64,000 nt of DNA from Glycine soja. Lineage: Eukaryota > Streptophyta > Magnoliopsida > Fabales > Fabaceae. Position numbers and translations under genes: made by a program. This document shows positions 44,566 through 57,323 of this stretch, piece after piece; position 1 is the first letter of the stretch; every line of letters begins with the position of its first letter. The notes under the pieces were generated by a model. The model saw only the letters and a program-made list of their open reading frames with translations. It did no database searches and was not told where the DNA came from. The DNA is taken from positions 21,110,632-21,174,631 of the forward strand of contig NC_041021.1 of the NCBI RefSeq assembly GCF_004193775.1, written 5' to 3'.

Positions 44566-45645
44566 AGAAATCTTTTTTCATGAGTTGTGATAGTTCATGA
44601 TTCTTAAATTTAATAAATATTAAAAATATAATGATAAATCTTTTTTCATAATAATAAAATTTTATTTTTAATAATTTCTTTTTGGTACCATTAACAAAAC
44701 ATAAAATTCTAAAAATATTCTCATTTTTTAGGGATAAAATAAATAATTTAAAGTTGTAATGATTTTTCACATTTAATTAGATGTAATTGTCTTTATGACA
44801 AATGTCATAGGGTGCTAGTACCTTCCCTATATGTAATGGACTCTTGAACTCAAATTTTGATTCAAATACCATTTTCTTTTCAAAAGGTTTTTTCGTAGTT
44901 TTCCTCCTAATAAACTATGGTGGTGACTCCTCTATTTTCAAACTTATAAGTATTTTTTTGCCATCCTTCCACGACCCACATTACGACAAGTTGCAAAGGC
45001 ATTGACGACAATAATGGAAGTGAGAGCAATGACAATAATGAAATGGTGCTAATGGCATAATGATGATTATCGTAATGATAATTGTATTTGTAGTACTAAC
45101 AGTAATCTTAGTGGTACCAATGATATTATCAATAACAATTCAATAATAGTGGCATAAATAGTGGTTGCAATGTTATCAAACTCTAGAGTCTATGTAAACT
45201 CATGGAAACTCCAAAGACTCGACTCGTAGACTCGTAAGAGTCTAATTTATATAAAAAATAATAACAAAATATCTACAAATAACATACCAATTAAACATTT
45301 CAACAACGTAATAAAGCAAAATAGTAAACCATAAATTTCACAATACTTAAATAATCAAGTTTAGTAATGCATCACTACTAGATAATAACTTGTGGATGTG
45401 ATAGTAGTGGTAGACCATTCCTATCAAGGGTTTGATGTTGTCAGAGAACAAGGATTTGGTGTTGTTAAAGTTGATGGTTCTTTGATTCAGGAACAACACA
45501 CCAATTGAAGGCATGTTGAACCCCAAATGTACAAAAAAACAACTTAAAATGACATGTGTTTTGGTCTAATTTTTTTAACTTGTTGACTCAATGGTAAACT
45601 CGAGAGTTTATTAAGTTTTCACCGAGTCTACCTTGAGTTTATTAA
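44566..45645. other. AT-rich spacer, no gene recognised
   Basis: Contains AATAAT-rich and GATGATGATAATG-like low-complexity text near 45000-45180. The open frame at 44504-44770 is Lys/Phe/Ile-rich from AT bias and not credible as a gene. Confidence 0.5.
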
Positions 45646-46173
45646 CACTACAAGAAATTCGCTAATTAGTGAGGGAAACTTCCAATGCTAACTTTTTGCT
45701 AGTCTAGTCGCTGATTAGTGATAAATTGGTGAAGGAAAACTTAGTCTTGTTGGTCCGTCGCTAACTGGCTTCGAAATCACAAAGTCAACTTACTCCCTCG
45801 CTAATCCTTTTTCTAAATAAAAAATTAAATTGCAAGGGAAATAATCCCTCTCAAAATCCTCACTAAGGTTGTTAGAAAAATAGTCAACACAGTTTATACT
45901 CAGCATGATATATTTTCCCACATTATTCCCTCACTAAGTTGTGAAATATTGGTCGCAAATCTGTCACTGGATGCATTGAGAAAAGAAGATTTTTCATAGC
46001 GAGGGATTATGCCCTCACAAATCCCTTGCTCTTTTCTGAAGGATATTGTCCCTCACAAAACCATCGTAAATGTTAAGACAAATTTTAAAATTTTGAGCTT
46101 CTTGCTCCCCTCTTGCTAATCCTTCACCATTCTGCCACTATTTTATGTTTTGAAAAATGCTATGTTTTGTAGT
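45646..46173. mobile_element. Small non-autonomous CACTA derivative
   Basis: Left end CACTACAAGAAATTCGC; right end (complement) ACTACAAAACATAGC. Inside are several inverted copies of TTAGCGAGGGA-type text (GCTAATTAGTGAGGG, CCCTCGCTAATC, GCGAGGGATTATGCCCTC). About 528 bp and no coding capacity. Flanking 3-mers are TAA and TGT or TCA depending on the right boundary. The Ogre LTR begins at its right end. Confidence 0.65.
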
Positions 46174-47488
46174 TGTCAGACCCTAATTTCATCCGAGTAT
46201 AATTTTTTATCATTTGGATATGATATTTTGATCATTTCTAATCGAATTACGATATTTGGCACCGGTTACGGTGTAAGGCCAAGGGGGCACATAGGGTTTT
46301 GATGGTTGTTTGTCAGTTCCGGAAACAAAAGCCACCAAGAGGAGGCAAAATGGTCATTTTCTCAAATTTTCTGGACCCTAGCTCGCCCAGGCTAGCATCT
46401 GGCTAGCCTGGGCCATGAAAATCCTTCAACCCTAAGTAACCAGCTCGCTTGGGCAAGCTGTTACCTTCAAGGCTAAGTAACCAGCTCGCTTTGGCGAGCT
46501 GCCCCTGTCCCAAATGGCTTTTTCTATAAATCGCCATGCATGGGAAGGGTTTAGAAGCTGGCAATTGAAGGAACAGAAGAAAAAACACAGGGAGAAAGAG
46601 AAGAAGAAAAAAAGAAAAGACGAGGCGCCACTGAATCAAACTGTGGATCATTTCCTACATCCTTTCTCTTGCTAGCCTTGTACCCTGTGCAACAGTCAGT
46701 TAGTTTTTCTTAAGATTTTGATGTAATATATATACCCTTACGGATCCTTTGTGATATTATGCATGCATTTATCTCCTTCGATTATCATTGGTAATTTCAT
46801 TTTATTTGTAAGGCTTAATTCTAGTCGATCACTAATGTCATGAAAATTGGTTTTTTTTAGTGAGACTGGAAGGTAATAAACACAACAAAAATGAAAAAAA
46901 AAATCAATTCACAACCCAACTTTTTTTTATCAAATATCACTTGAGATCGTTTCAAGGTCTAATGCCTTAACGATTCTCTCTGCTTTTCAAAATTTAAAAA
47001 TGTCATTTCAAGGTACAATTCCTTAAAGACTCTTTGTTCACAATTAAAATAAATCTTTCAAAAACATAAAATCAATTTAACCCATAAACATTCAGACTTA
47101 AAGAACTACGTAGGTTTGATTTCCTCATTGTACCCGAGGATATGTTGAAGCAAGGGCAACACCCTTGTCGACTTGGAAAAAAAATAATAGAATGATAAAA
47201 TAATGTAATAAAAGAAACTCATCGCTCTTGGGAAAATAAATAATTTTGAAGTCACATTTCACACACTCGATTAAAGGTTCTCGTCCCTTGTGACGGGCGC
47301 GTGGGGTGCTAATACCTTCCTTATGCATAAACAACTCCCGAATCCTTATTTTCAAAATTCGCAGACCTCTTTTGGTTTTTCTAACATTTTCCGGGAATAA
47401 ATGTTGGTGGTGACTCCACTCGTTTTCTTTTTTAGAAGATGCATCTTTTATTTTCCTTCATCGTCCCATCGTGCGATAGGTTGCAACA
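46174..47488 (+). repeat. Ogre 5' LTR
   Basis: TGTCAGACCCTAATTTCATC ... GGTTGCAACA. Its complement matches the LTR at 51467-52724 (shared blocks with GCATAAACAACTCC, GGGGTGCTAATACCTTCC and GTTGGTGGTGACTCC). 1315 bp. Confidence 0.85.
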
Positions 47489-47490
47489 GA

Positions 47491-47508
47491 TGGCGACTCC
47501 ACTATGGA
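47491..47508 (+). other. Primer binding site, tRNA-Arg type
   Basis: TGGCGACTCCACTATGGA two bases after the LTR end. Known: Ogre elements use a site of the form TGGCGACTCCACTGGGGA, complementary to tRNA-Arg; this copy differs at two positions. Confidence 0.88.
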
Positions 47509-48995
47509 AGTTGTTAGAGAGTTAAGCCATTTTCATCGAGTGTGTAATTTTATCATGACTTTTTCTTTATTTAATTTTCGCAAAATAAAATGTGCCATTG
47601 AACCATAGGATAGACGACATGTGCTATACTTAGGTTGCTCTGTTCACAGATGACACCTACATTTTTTTCACACACCTTTAGATGTTGGGCCCTATACTCG
47701 GGTCTGTGTGAGGCATAGGGAGTGGAGGTTGATCTGTGGTCATGCTGGGTCTTTGACTCACTTGATAATAGTGAAGTCTCATCTAGAGTTTTCCTCTTTT
47801 GGTGATGCATTGTAGCTGATAGTTTCTATCGCCACAATGTATTATCTAAGAGGATGATATCTCTAGAGACCGGTAAGGTTACATGAAAGCACCCTTGGGA
47901 GTTGTCACTAGAAGTGGACTTTTGGATCCTTTCCATTGGGTTCCTGAATTAGGGGCATAGAGTAAACTCACTCTGGCTTGTTCCTTGATCGCATCATGCA
48001 TCTCTTCATGGCATCATAATAGGCATATCATTCCTGCATTTATCATTCATCATATTCATGCATTGCATTTGCATAAGTCATTGCATTATCATGCATCTTC
48101 ATTTAGCATGCTTTTGTTCTGCCAATTGCATACATTCTATTTTCATTGTTCGCATGTTATGTTCACTCATGCATGATCCTGACACATAGTTACATGCCTT
48201 GCATTTTTCTTTGAAAAAAAAAAGAACAAAAAGAAAGTCACAATGAAGCATGAAAGTTTACACCACATTCTTAGTTACATGTGTTGGGTACCATGATGAT
48301 AGCAATAAACAAACCATGTTGGGGTTATACACTCATTTCTCTTGAAAAATGATTGAAAATCACATGAACATGGTACCTAATGCATTGTTAACTAGGAAAT
48401 GATGGTTCTTCGGGCGTCTCATGTCAATCTCATAATTACATTTGTCATGCATAGCATAAGTATGCCCTAATCATTCATCTCTATGATAGGTTGTCGAAGT
48501 ATTGACAATCAAAATTTCTATTCCTTGGACTATGGGGTCAAACCAAGCACATGCTTTTAAGAAAAGGTTTTCATCAAGTCAAGGTCAAGTAAAGTAACCA
48601 GCTTGCAAAAGTTGGGGCAGAAGATGGATCGAGTTTACATAGCTTCTTTGGCTATGTCCAACACATGATTGAGCTAAATAATTCACAAAATTGGGACTGT
48701 TGATGTCCATGTTTTATTTCCTGTTGCACTTTGACTCTGACAAGATGTAATGAACAATGTTGTTTTTAATGAAAATCTGAATTGATTCGACCCTATGTTC
48801 TATTGAATGTCCTATGCAAAATTTGCAATTCTTCAACAATGTATCATTCACATACATCCATGCTTATTTTTCTTTTCACATTGGTTGCATTGGTCATTAC
48901 ATTCTTTCCTTGAAATCAGAACTATAATCATTGTAATCAAAAGAAAAGAACACGCTTTATGGTGCCCTTACCGAACGCGTGCCAAAGCTAGAGTG
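47509..48995 (+). other. Ogre 5' untranslated leader
   Basis: CAT-rich stretch (47980-48180, many GCATCATGCAT-like words) typical of Ogre leaders. No ORF of note. Confidence 0.6.
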
Positions 48996-50692
48996 ATGAG
49001 TGGAATAAAGAAGGTGCAAGAGCAAATGAAGGTCGACATGGAGGCCATGAAAGAGCAGATGACCACAATGACGGAGGCCATGATGAGTATGAGAAGGATG
49101 ATGGAGGTTAATACGGCTATAGTTGTTGCCGCAACAGAGGTGGACCCGACTCACCCACCTGGCTTCAATCAAGAAAACGTCCAGCCTCGGATATGATAGG
49201 TCAGGGAAGTGAAGTGTTGGGAAGTGCGGGTGGCCCCCATTTTGTGCAGATTTAGAACAAGCATTTCTTCCCACCATGTGGATTGCCTCCCAACTATACA
49301 CCACCCACTGTTGTATACGCTTCTAGTGAGAATATCAGCGATTCTACACCCGTACTCATTGAGAATCAATAGCACCAATCTGATCATGCGCATGTCTCTC
49401 AACCCATGGGGGAAACACATGAAGTTCCCAAGACCACACTCTGGTCGAGTTCGGGGTTTATCCAGGATATACCGCTAAATGGCAGGCATTTTCTGGCATC
49501 CCTGTGCTGAACGCTCCCAGAATATCTCAATGTCGCCCGTTATCACAACCCTTGCATTTTGTAAGGAGAGAGGGGCCTTCCATAGTACTTGAGAAGGAAA
49601 GGTTTGAGCATATGGAGGAGAGGCTACGCACCATTAAAGGAGGAGGAAATTATGCCTTTGTTGACATGGCAGAGTTGTGCTTGGTACCCGACATGGTTAT
49701 TCCTCCAAAGTTCAAGGTGCCAGATTTTGATAAGTACAATGGAACCACTTTCCTAGAGAATCACCTGAAAATGTATTGTAGGAAGTTGGGGGCATATGTG
49801 GAAGATTGGGGTAGCTATTACCTGGTATACTAACCTGGAACCTTCCCGGGTTCGTTCCTAGAAAGACCTAATGGCTGCCTTTATTAGGTAGTATCAGTAT
49901 AACTCTGATATGGCTCCAGATAGAATGCAATTATAGAACATGTGCAAGGAAGACAATGAATCTTTCAAAGAATACACTTAAAGGTGGGGAGATCTGGCAG
50001 CTCAAGTAGCGCCCTCAATGATGGAGAGAGAGATGATAACCATGATAGTGGACACATTGTCGGTGTTTTACTATGAGAAGATGGTGGGTTACATGCCTTT
50101 AAGCTTTGCAGATTTAGTGTTTGCTGGCGAGGGGATCGATGTTGGCCTGAGAAGAGGAAAATTTGATTATGCTGCTTTGATGAATAGGAAGCCTAGGGCA
50201 AATGGAGAGAATAGGAAGGAGGGAGAAACCCATGTTGTGACTGTCGTTCCTACATGGTCAAATTTGCCACTATCTCAACAATATCAATACTCAGCCAATA
50301 TTAGTCCTTCTCATTACCCACCACTCTACCCGCCAAGAACACCCAATCATCAACAAAGGCCGCCCCTAAATCAGCCACAAAATGTGCCTGCTGCACATCC
50401 AAGACCAAACACCACCCCTAATTCCAATCAAAACACCAACTGGGGAAGGAACTTTCTAGAAAAGAAGCCTGTAGAATTCACCCCAATTCCAGTGTCATAT
50501 GCTGACTTACTCCTGTATCTGCTCGATAATGTAATGGTAGCCATAAGCCCAACAAAGATTCCTCAACCTCCATTTCCCCAAGGATACAACTCGAATGTGA
50601 CATGTGCTTATCATGGGAGAGTTCTCGGGCATTCCATTGAACACTGTATGGCCTTAAAACATAAGGTGCAAAGTCTGATCGATGCAGGCTGA
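48996..50692 (+). pseudogene. Ogre gag with stops
   Basis: Seen: MSGIKKVQEQMKVDMEAMKE coiled-coil start at 48996 and a stop at about 49194; then a Pro-rich part, RFEHMEERLRTIKGGGNYAF and the gag core PPKFKVPDFDKYNGTT, HLKMYCRKLGAYVED to a stop at 49831; resuming at 50018 with MMEREMITMIVDTLSVFYYE, FADLVFAGEGIDVGLRRGKF, a Pro/Gln-rich linker and the zinc-like CAYHGRVLGHSIEHC near the end. Motifs match Ogre gag as I know it. Gag packages the RNA; this copy is broken by at least two stops and shifts. No protease follows. Confidence 0.85.
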
Positions 50693-51466
50693 CTGAGATT
50701 TGAGGAGGAGAATCACTTGTGAATTATGATGTCATCAAGCGATAAAATGCATGATGATTGGGGCAATTTGAAGGTTATTGTTAGATGTTTCCAATGACTC
50801 ATTAGGATTTTCAAGTTTATGCTATTACTGTAAACCACAGTCACAATGTTAATAATATGGATGAATTTGATGTTTTTGTCTCTCATTCTCTCACAATTAC
50901 GTCTTTACTTATTTCACTTCCACTAGAATGTGGATGTACGTTGTTGGTTTTTTTGCTCAAGTGACTTGTGCTCTTGAGTTGATCTCCAAGTCTGCCCAAT
51001 CAGAAATTGCACATTCTACATGTTTGGTGGGTGGGGCCGTAAGCAACGAGTAAAGTTAAATAAACATTTGATTGACTGTGTTTTCAAATAAAAAAAAAAG
51101 AAGTATAGACATTCATGTGACCTCATCCTTAAAAGTTGTCTTTCTAAAAAAAATGATGAGTTGTGAAGAACAAGATTCATTTGACTTAAACTGTCAATTG
51201 AAAATCCTTTAAATATTTCTTGTCCTTGAAATTTCTTTGTCAAGAACCTGCACAGTTTCTTTCATTTCTTCTTGCTGCAAGGTCATGACAAACGACAACA
51301 ACATATACCTCCGAACCCTACACCGGGGCAATGACAGACACCATGCATAAGATTCAAGCGAACCTAGGGGTAGACGAAAAGTCCTCACCTGATAGGTTGA
51401 AAACCCAAAAGGGTGGCCTAGGCAAAAGTTAGGGAAATAAAAAAGGAAAAACAATTAGGGGCGTGT
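50693..51466. other. Remnant sequence between two opposed Ogre parts
   Basis: Starts as the degraded end of the plus-strand Ogre gag region (to about 50800). The rest is unassigned; minus-strand frames (51016-51454) contain no known domain. The junction of the two elements lies somewhere here. Confidence 0.4.
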
Positions 51467-52724
51467 TGTCACAACCTACCCTTCAACAGGAGGGCGAGGC
51501 GAAGGTAAAGGCGCGTCTTCTAAAAAAAACGTGCGGGAGTTGCCACCAACGTTTATTCGAGGAAAACGTTAGAAAAACCAAAAAAAGGTCTGCGAATTTT
51601 AAAAATGAGGGTTTAGGAGTTGTTTATGCATAGGGAAGGTATTAGCACCCCACGTGTCCATCATAAGGGACGACAACCTTTAAACGAGTATGCAAACGTG
51701 ACTTCAATATTATTTATTTTCCTTTTTTATATTTTATTTTATTTTATTGGGTCGACAAGGGTGTTGCCCTTGCTCTTACTATCCTCAGGTGCGATGAAGA
51801 ATTCAGACCTACGTAGTTCTTTAAGTCTGAAAGTTTGTGTGTTAAATAGATTTTATGTTTTTGAAAGATTCATTTTAATTGCGAACAAAAAGTCGTTTAA
51901 GGTGTTGGACCTTGAAGCGATCTTTTAAATTTGAAAAGCAGAGAGAATCATTAAAGCGTTGGACCTTGAAACAATCTCAAGTGATATTTGATAAAAAGAA
52001 GTTAGTTATGAGTTAGTTTTATCTCGGTTTTGTATATTAACTTTCAATCTCTTTAAAGACAACTTTACAACACTAGTGATCGGTTAAATTGAACTTTATA
52101 AAGAAAAACGAGATCACCGATGATAGATGGAGAAGATGAATGTGCACATAATAACAAGAGGGACCCTTAAAGGTTCATAGATCACATTCAAATCTTAAAA
52201 ACAAAACTAACCGACGATCGCACGAAGAACACTGAACAAGGAACGATGTAGAGATTGATCACAGTCGCGATTTGGTAGCGCCTCGGCTTCGTTTCCTTTT
52301 CTTTCTTCTTCTTCTTCTTCTTTCTCTCTTCTCTCAATTCCCTCACCTTCTGACCCTTGGAACCCCTTCCTCAGCTCCCCTTCACGCCTATTTATAGAAA
52401 AAAGGGTACTTGGGACCATGGCAGCTCGCCCAAGTGAGCTGAGACTTACTCCTAAAGTAATTGGCTCGCCCAAGTGAGCTGGTTCCTTCAGCTTGAAGTC
52501 ATTTGAGGGCCTAGGCAAGCCAGAGGCTAGCCTGGGTGAGCTAGGGTCCAAGAAACTCAATGAAAAGACCCTTTTGCCCCTTCTTTTTGGCATCTTTTGC
52601 ATTCTTGATCAAAACATTGAATGATCTTTTATCTTCTGTGGGAACTAGTGTCGAACAACGCAGTTCAGTTGGCGAGAATCAACATCAGCAAATGATAGTC
52701 CTCGGATGAAATTAGGGTATGATA
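51467..52724 (-). repeat. Ogre 3' LTR in minus orientation
   Basis: On the minus strand starts TATCATACCCTAATTTCATC and ends GGTTGTGACA. Opposite in orientation to 46174-47488 and clearly diverged from it. Just upstream in reading direction (52725-52740) AATAAGGGCAAC is purine-rich, as expected for the polypurine tract. 1258 bp. Confidence 0.82.
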
Positions 52725-52757
52725 GTTGCCCTTATTTACTAATTCCGTTCGAGTGAC

Positions 52758-53823
52758 TAATCGAGGACGTACCCGAATCAAATAAACATTAAAAATGCAG
52801 TATCTAGGAAGTGATCCTAGGTCGTCTCCCAACGAGCAATGGTCAACCAAACGTTCATAACAGATAGTAATAAAATAGTAACGAATTGGGGGGGGGTTGT
52901 TTGTTTTTGTAAATTAAACAGCAAGCAAATTTGAATTAGAAAATATCATAATTAAAGCATGTTGTTTCCCCTTGATTCACAAGCAAGTCTCTTTACCAAG
53001 GTTACAAGAATTTATCCTTAATCAGTTCAACCACTTAATCCAACCCTAAATTAAATTACTAAGCGAAAATTAACATAAGGCTGTCATTATGTGATTAAGC
53101 AACACAAACACCAATTAATCATGAATGAAACTGATCATTAATCATGAACGTAAATTAAGCACAGAGACAATTAATCAAGCACTAAGCATGCATGGATTAA
53201 TAGGAACAAATATAGAGTAATTGGTGAAGAGGAAAAACTGATCAGAATTCAATAGTAATAACAAAACCTCAAAGAGAGTTGTGCTTGATCCTCAAGAGAA
53301 AACAACGCTGGAGACCTAGCCTTCCATTAATTAGTAGAAAATGAAATTGTAGATTGAAGCAGAAACAAAATTGTAGAAAACAAATTTTATTCTACGTGAA
53401 CAGTGCGCATGAACAGTAAAAATTGGAATTCTAAAACCCTAGAATTATTCTCCTCTCCGAAAACTCCCAAAACTAAAACCCTGGTGTTGTTATATAGGTT
53501 CTCAGCCCCAAAGCTTACAAATCTCTTTTAAGTCCAAGCCCATAAACGAAATAAAATAAAATCTGGACAAGATAACATAAGATTGGATGAAATAAAATCT
53601 GGACGAAATAAAATCTAGATGAATTAAAATCTGGGTAAGATAAGATTTGATAAAATAAAATTGTCTGTTCTCTTCAAGTCCAAGCCCAATTCCGGATTCA
53701 AGCCCAATTGCTTATAATTCTCTTGAAATTAAATTAAAAACACAAAATTAGTCAAGTAGGCCCTAATGATAAAAATGCATAATTAATTTGACAATTAAAG
53801 CTAATCAGTAATTAAAATGGTGA
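52758..53823 (-). repeat. 3' LTR of the Athila-like element, truncated
   Basis: Matches 58064-59123 with scattered differences. The last bases of the LTR (from TGGTGACA on) are replaced by pol sequence. Contains a G9-10 run near 52889. Confidence 0.9.
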
Positions 53824-53913
53824 CAGGTGAATAGGCCAAAGGGCATCCAGGGGCGTTGCATAGGCCAAAGGGCATCCTCCTATAGGCAAAAGTGCCAAAG
53901 GGACAGGTGAATA
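53822..53913. repeat. Scrambled short repeats at the deletion joint
   Basis: GACAGGTGAATA occurs at 53822-53833 and 53902-53913; ATAGGCCAAAGGGCATCC occurs at 53831-53848 and 53860-53877. The first copies form the filler between LTR and pol. Confidence 0.85.
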
Positions 53914-55781
53914 TGGTCTTTTCTTGATCCTCAGGAGCAATATGAATTTGTAAATAACCATAAAAACCATCAAGAAAACAGTAATGAGACTTACCTGCCA
54001 AGCGCTCAAGCATTTGATCAATGAATGGCAGGGGAAAATGATCTTTTCTGGTTACCTGGTTCAACTTCCTATAATCAATGCAGACTCGCCAACTGTTCTG
54101 CACTCTTATGGGAATAAGCTCATCCCTTTCATTCTTAATCACTGTGAGGCCTGTCTTCTTAGGAACCACTTGGACTGGACTCACCTGCTGGCTTTCAGAA
54201 ATGGGGTAGATGAAGAAGGTTGGACTCAACCACTTGGAATGGACTCAACCGCTTGTAAGAGCTTGGTCACTTCCTTTTTCACCACATCTAAAATGACGGG
54301 GTTGAGTCGCCGCTGTGGCTGCCTCACTGGCTTAGCTCCATCCTCTAAAAGTATCCTATGCGTGCAGGTAGATGGGCTAATACCAGGAATGTCTGCTAAA
54401 GTCCATCCAATGGCTTTCTTGTGCTTCTTGAGAACTAGCAACAACTTCTCCTCTTGCTCAACAGCAAGGGAGGCAGAGATGATCACCAAAAAAATTTCCT
54501 TATCCTCCAAGTAACCATATTTGAGGGTTGCTGGTAAGGGCTTCAACTCTAGTGTGGGTGGTGGCTGAACAGTGGGAGGAACCAGGGTAGGAGAAGAGGA
54601 AGGTTCCGCAGCCTGTACCTCATAAAGCAAGTCAGAAGTATATGTACTTCCTGTAACATGGTTAGTGCATTATGACTCAAAAAAATCAACATCAAGAGGT
54701 ACAACACCCAAAAAATCAGAACCAGACTCAAATTCAAATTCACTCTCAGCATAAAAATCAGATACAGGATCAAATTCAAACTTAGATTCAGATTCAATGC
54801 ATAAGGAATGACAAGTATGCAAATCAAATAAAAATGGATGTTTCCTACCATGAAGAACAGAATCAAAATCAAACATATAATCATCAATAATCTGATCAAT
54901 TATCTCAGCACGAAAAACAGAATGATCCTTAGATGGATGTTTCATGGCATCAAGAATGTTAAAATGAACAACAATATCACCAAATTCCATAGACAATGTG
55001 CCAACATAAACATCTATCTTGGTTCGGGCTGTTTTCATAAATGGCCTGCCTAAAATAATTGGAACTGAACCATGGGAAAATCCCTCTTCCATATTAAGAA
55101 CATAAAAATCAACAAGAAAAATAAGTTCACCAACCTGAACCAGCACATCCTTTATGAAACCTGCAGGGTAAGCAACACTTCTATTTGCCAAATGAATCAC
55201 CACATCTATAGATTGCAAAGGTCCAAGAGATAAAGAATTGAAAATGGACAGAGGCATGACACTAACTGATGCTCCTAGATCTAGCATGGCATTCTCAAAT
55301 TTACTGTTCCTAATAATGCAAGGTATACAAAAAGTACCTGGGTCCTTACATTTCTCAGGAATGTGAGGAACAGATTTACCTATCAATGCTGACACATTTC
55401 TGCCCATGCTAATCCTTTCATTGCCTTTGAGCTTCCTTTTGTGGGTGCACAACTCCTTTAGAAACTTGGCATATCTTGGAATCTGCTTGATGGCATCTAG
55501 CAGACATATGTTCACCTCTATTTTCCTGAAGGTCTCCAAGATCTCCTTTTCCACTTCTTCCATCTTTTTATTTGGAATTGTTCTAGGTGGGAATGGAAGA
55601 GGGATAGGAGGGTGCTGCAAGTCAGAACTACTCGAAGAAGGTCCACCTAAATAAAAATTTTTGTTAGCTCCCTCATGATCAGAAAGCTTTCTCTTTTGTG
55701 CGACTATCTCATCTTCTTTTTTAGGCGTAGAATAAAGCTTGGCGGGTTCAGGTGCAGGTGCTGCTAATGGTGGAGGCAATT
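53824..55781 (-). pseudogene. Athila-like pol: protease and first half of reverse transcriptase
   Basis: Seen: 55779-54670 carries KKMEEVEKEILETFRKIEVN, IKQIPRYAKFLKELC, and the protease site AMLDLGASVSVMPLS (DLGAS, typical of the Athila group), IILGRPFMKTA. After a stop at 54670 the frame continues (LEDKEIFLVIISASL, KKHKKAIGWTLADI, HRILLEDGAKPVRQPQRRLN) to a broken segment near 54230, then RT: WRVCIDYRKLNQVTRKDHFP, LPFIDQMLERLAG, FLDGFYGYLQIHIAPEDQ, RMPFGLCNAPG. The sequence ends there at the LTR, before the YxDD catalytic box. RNase H and integrase are absent. Confidence 0.9.
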
Positions 55782-57323
55782 AAATTTGCTTGCCAGACCT
55801 CAAGGTGATGGCACTCACATTTTTCGGATTCTGCACAGTTTGTGAAGGCAATTTGTCAGAATTTTGGGACTGAGTTGGTTCATTTAAGTAGCCATCTGCC
55901 CCATTTGATTTGTCAGACTCTGAATGGAGGCTCTTGTCTCTTGCTGAAATTGCATATTCTGGATGGTCATTTGCCTCACTAACTCTTCTAAGGAAGGTTG
56001 AGGAGGAGCCTCAGTTGCTTGTTGTCTTTGTTGTGACTGCTGCTGCTGTTGCTGCATTGGAGGAGGAACATATGGCTTGCTTGGACCAACAACATTCTGG
56101 AAAGGAGGGACAAGTTGTTGTTGTTGTGGAGGACTTGTCCATCTCAGATTTGGATGATTCCTCCAACTTGGATTGTATCTGTTGCTTGAAAGGTCATAAT
56201 TATTCTATTGTTGTTGGTTTTGCTGCTGATGAGGTCTATTATAAATGTTTGCAGCATAAGCTTCAGGTTGCTCATTGACTCCAGATTGCTGCAAAGAAGG
56301 ACAAAGATATGTATGGTGATCTGCAGAAGAACATAGACCACAAACTCTTGCAACAGGTGCAGATTTCTGATTCATGGCAAGCTGAGTTACTAGGTTGACC
56401 AAGGCATCAAGTTTTCCCTCAAGCTTTTTATTTTCAGCAGATGAAGATGGATCCGTGGCCACCTCATAGACTCCTCTAAGGACAATAGCATCATTTCTTG
56501 CACTGAATTGTTGGGAGTTGGAAGCCATCTTCTCAATCAAATTCCTAACCTTAGCATGAGTCATATCACCAAGGGCTCCACCATTGGTAGCATCAATCAT
56601 ACTCATTTCCATGTTGTTATGTCCCTCATAGAAATATTGAAGAAGGAGTTGCTCAGAAATCTGGTGGTGAGGACAGCTTGCACACAATTTCTTGAATCTT
56701 TCCCAGTACTCATACAAGCTTTCTCCACTAAGTTGCCTGATGCCTAAAATGTCTTTTCTGATGGAAGTGGTCCTAGATGCAAGGAAGAATTTCTCTAAGA
56801 ACACCCTCTTAAGGTCATCCCAGCTGAAAATGGACCTGGGAGCAAGGTTGTATAGCCAATCTTTTGCCACTCCCTCTAGAGAATGAGGAAAAGCCTTTAG
56901 AAATATATGATCTTCTTGGACATTAGGGGGCTTCATGGTGGAACAAACAATATTGAACTCCTTAAGATGCTTATGAGGATCTTCACCTGCAAGACCATGA
57001 AACTTGGGCAGCAAATGTATTAGTCCAGTCTTGAGAACATATGGAACACCCTCATCAGGATATTGAATGCACATGCTTTCATAAGTGAAATCAGGTGCAA
57101 CCATCTCCCTAAGAGTCCTCTCTCGAGTTGGAGGTTGAGCCATGTTCTCAGTATGAAAATTAGTAGTTGAATGCTCAAAATCAGAATATTTAGAATCACC
57201 AGCAACATAATGCTCAAAATGCATAAAACGATCAGGATGCACACCATTCCTAACTAATCTATGTAAGGTTCTATCTATTTTAGGATCAAAGGGTTGTAAA
57301 TCACCTGGATTTCACCTAGTCAT
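55782..57323 (-). pseudogene. Athila-like gag with in-frame stops
   Basis: Seen: ATG at 57323 is followed by a TGA at 57312-57314 (third codon after the start); the frame then stays open from there to about 56205: FEHYVAGDSKYSDFEHS, CIQYPDEGVPYVLKTGLIHL, LPKFHGLAGEDPHKHLKEF, GVAKDWLYNLAP, LSGESLYEYWERFKKLC, and zinc knuckle CGLCSSADHHTYLC. Further stops at about 56203 and 55782. After the knuckle follows a Gln/Pro-rich stretch. Gag core matches retrotransposon gag of the Athila type. One frame runs from gag into pol, so the family probably makes a single polyprotein. Confidence 0.9.

Larger units (their letters stand above)
46174..50692 (+). mobile_element. Ogre/Tat-type gypsy element, 5' part only
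   Basis: 5' LTR, primer site of tRNA-Arg type, a long untranslated leader and gag are present in plus orientation. Protease, RT, integrase and the 3' LTR in the same orientation are missing; sequence turns into unassigned text after about 50700. Ogre elements are among the largest plant retrotransposons, so most of this copy is lost. Confidence 0.82.

Noticed and set aside
44504..44770. 88-codon minus-strand frame
   Set aside because: Composition follows from AT-rich DNA (Lys, Phe, Ile, Asn); overlaps the LINE endonuclease edge in another frame.
51467..52724. Treating the minus-strand Ogre LTR as the partner LTR of the plus-strand Ogre at 46174
   Set aside because: LTRs of one element must be direct repeats; these are inverted and diverged, so they belong to different insertions.
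53984..54514. 176-codon plus-strand frame
   Set aside because: Antisense of the Athila-like pol, whose motifs are clear on the other strand.
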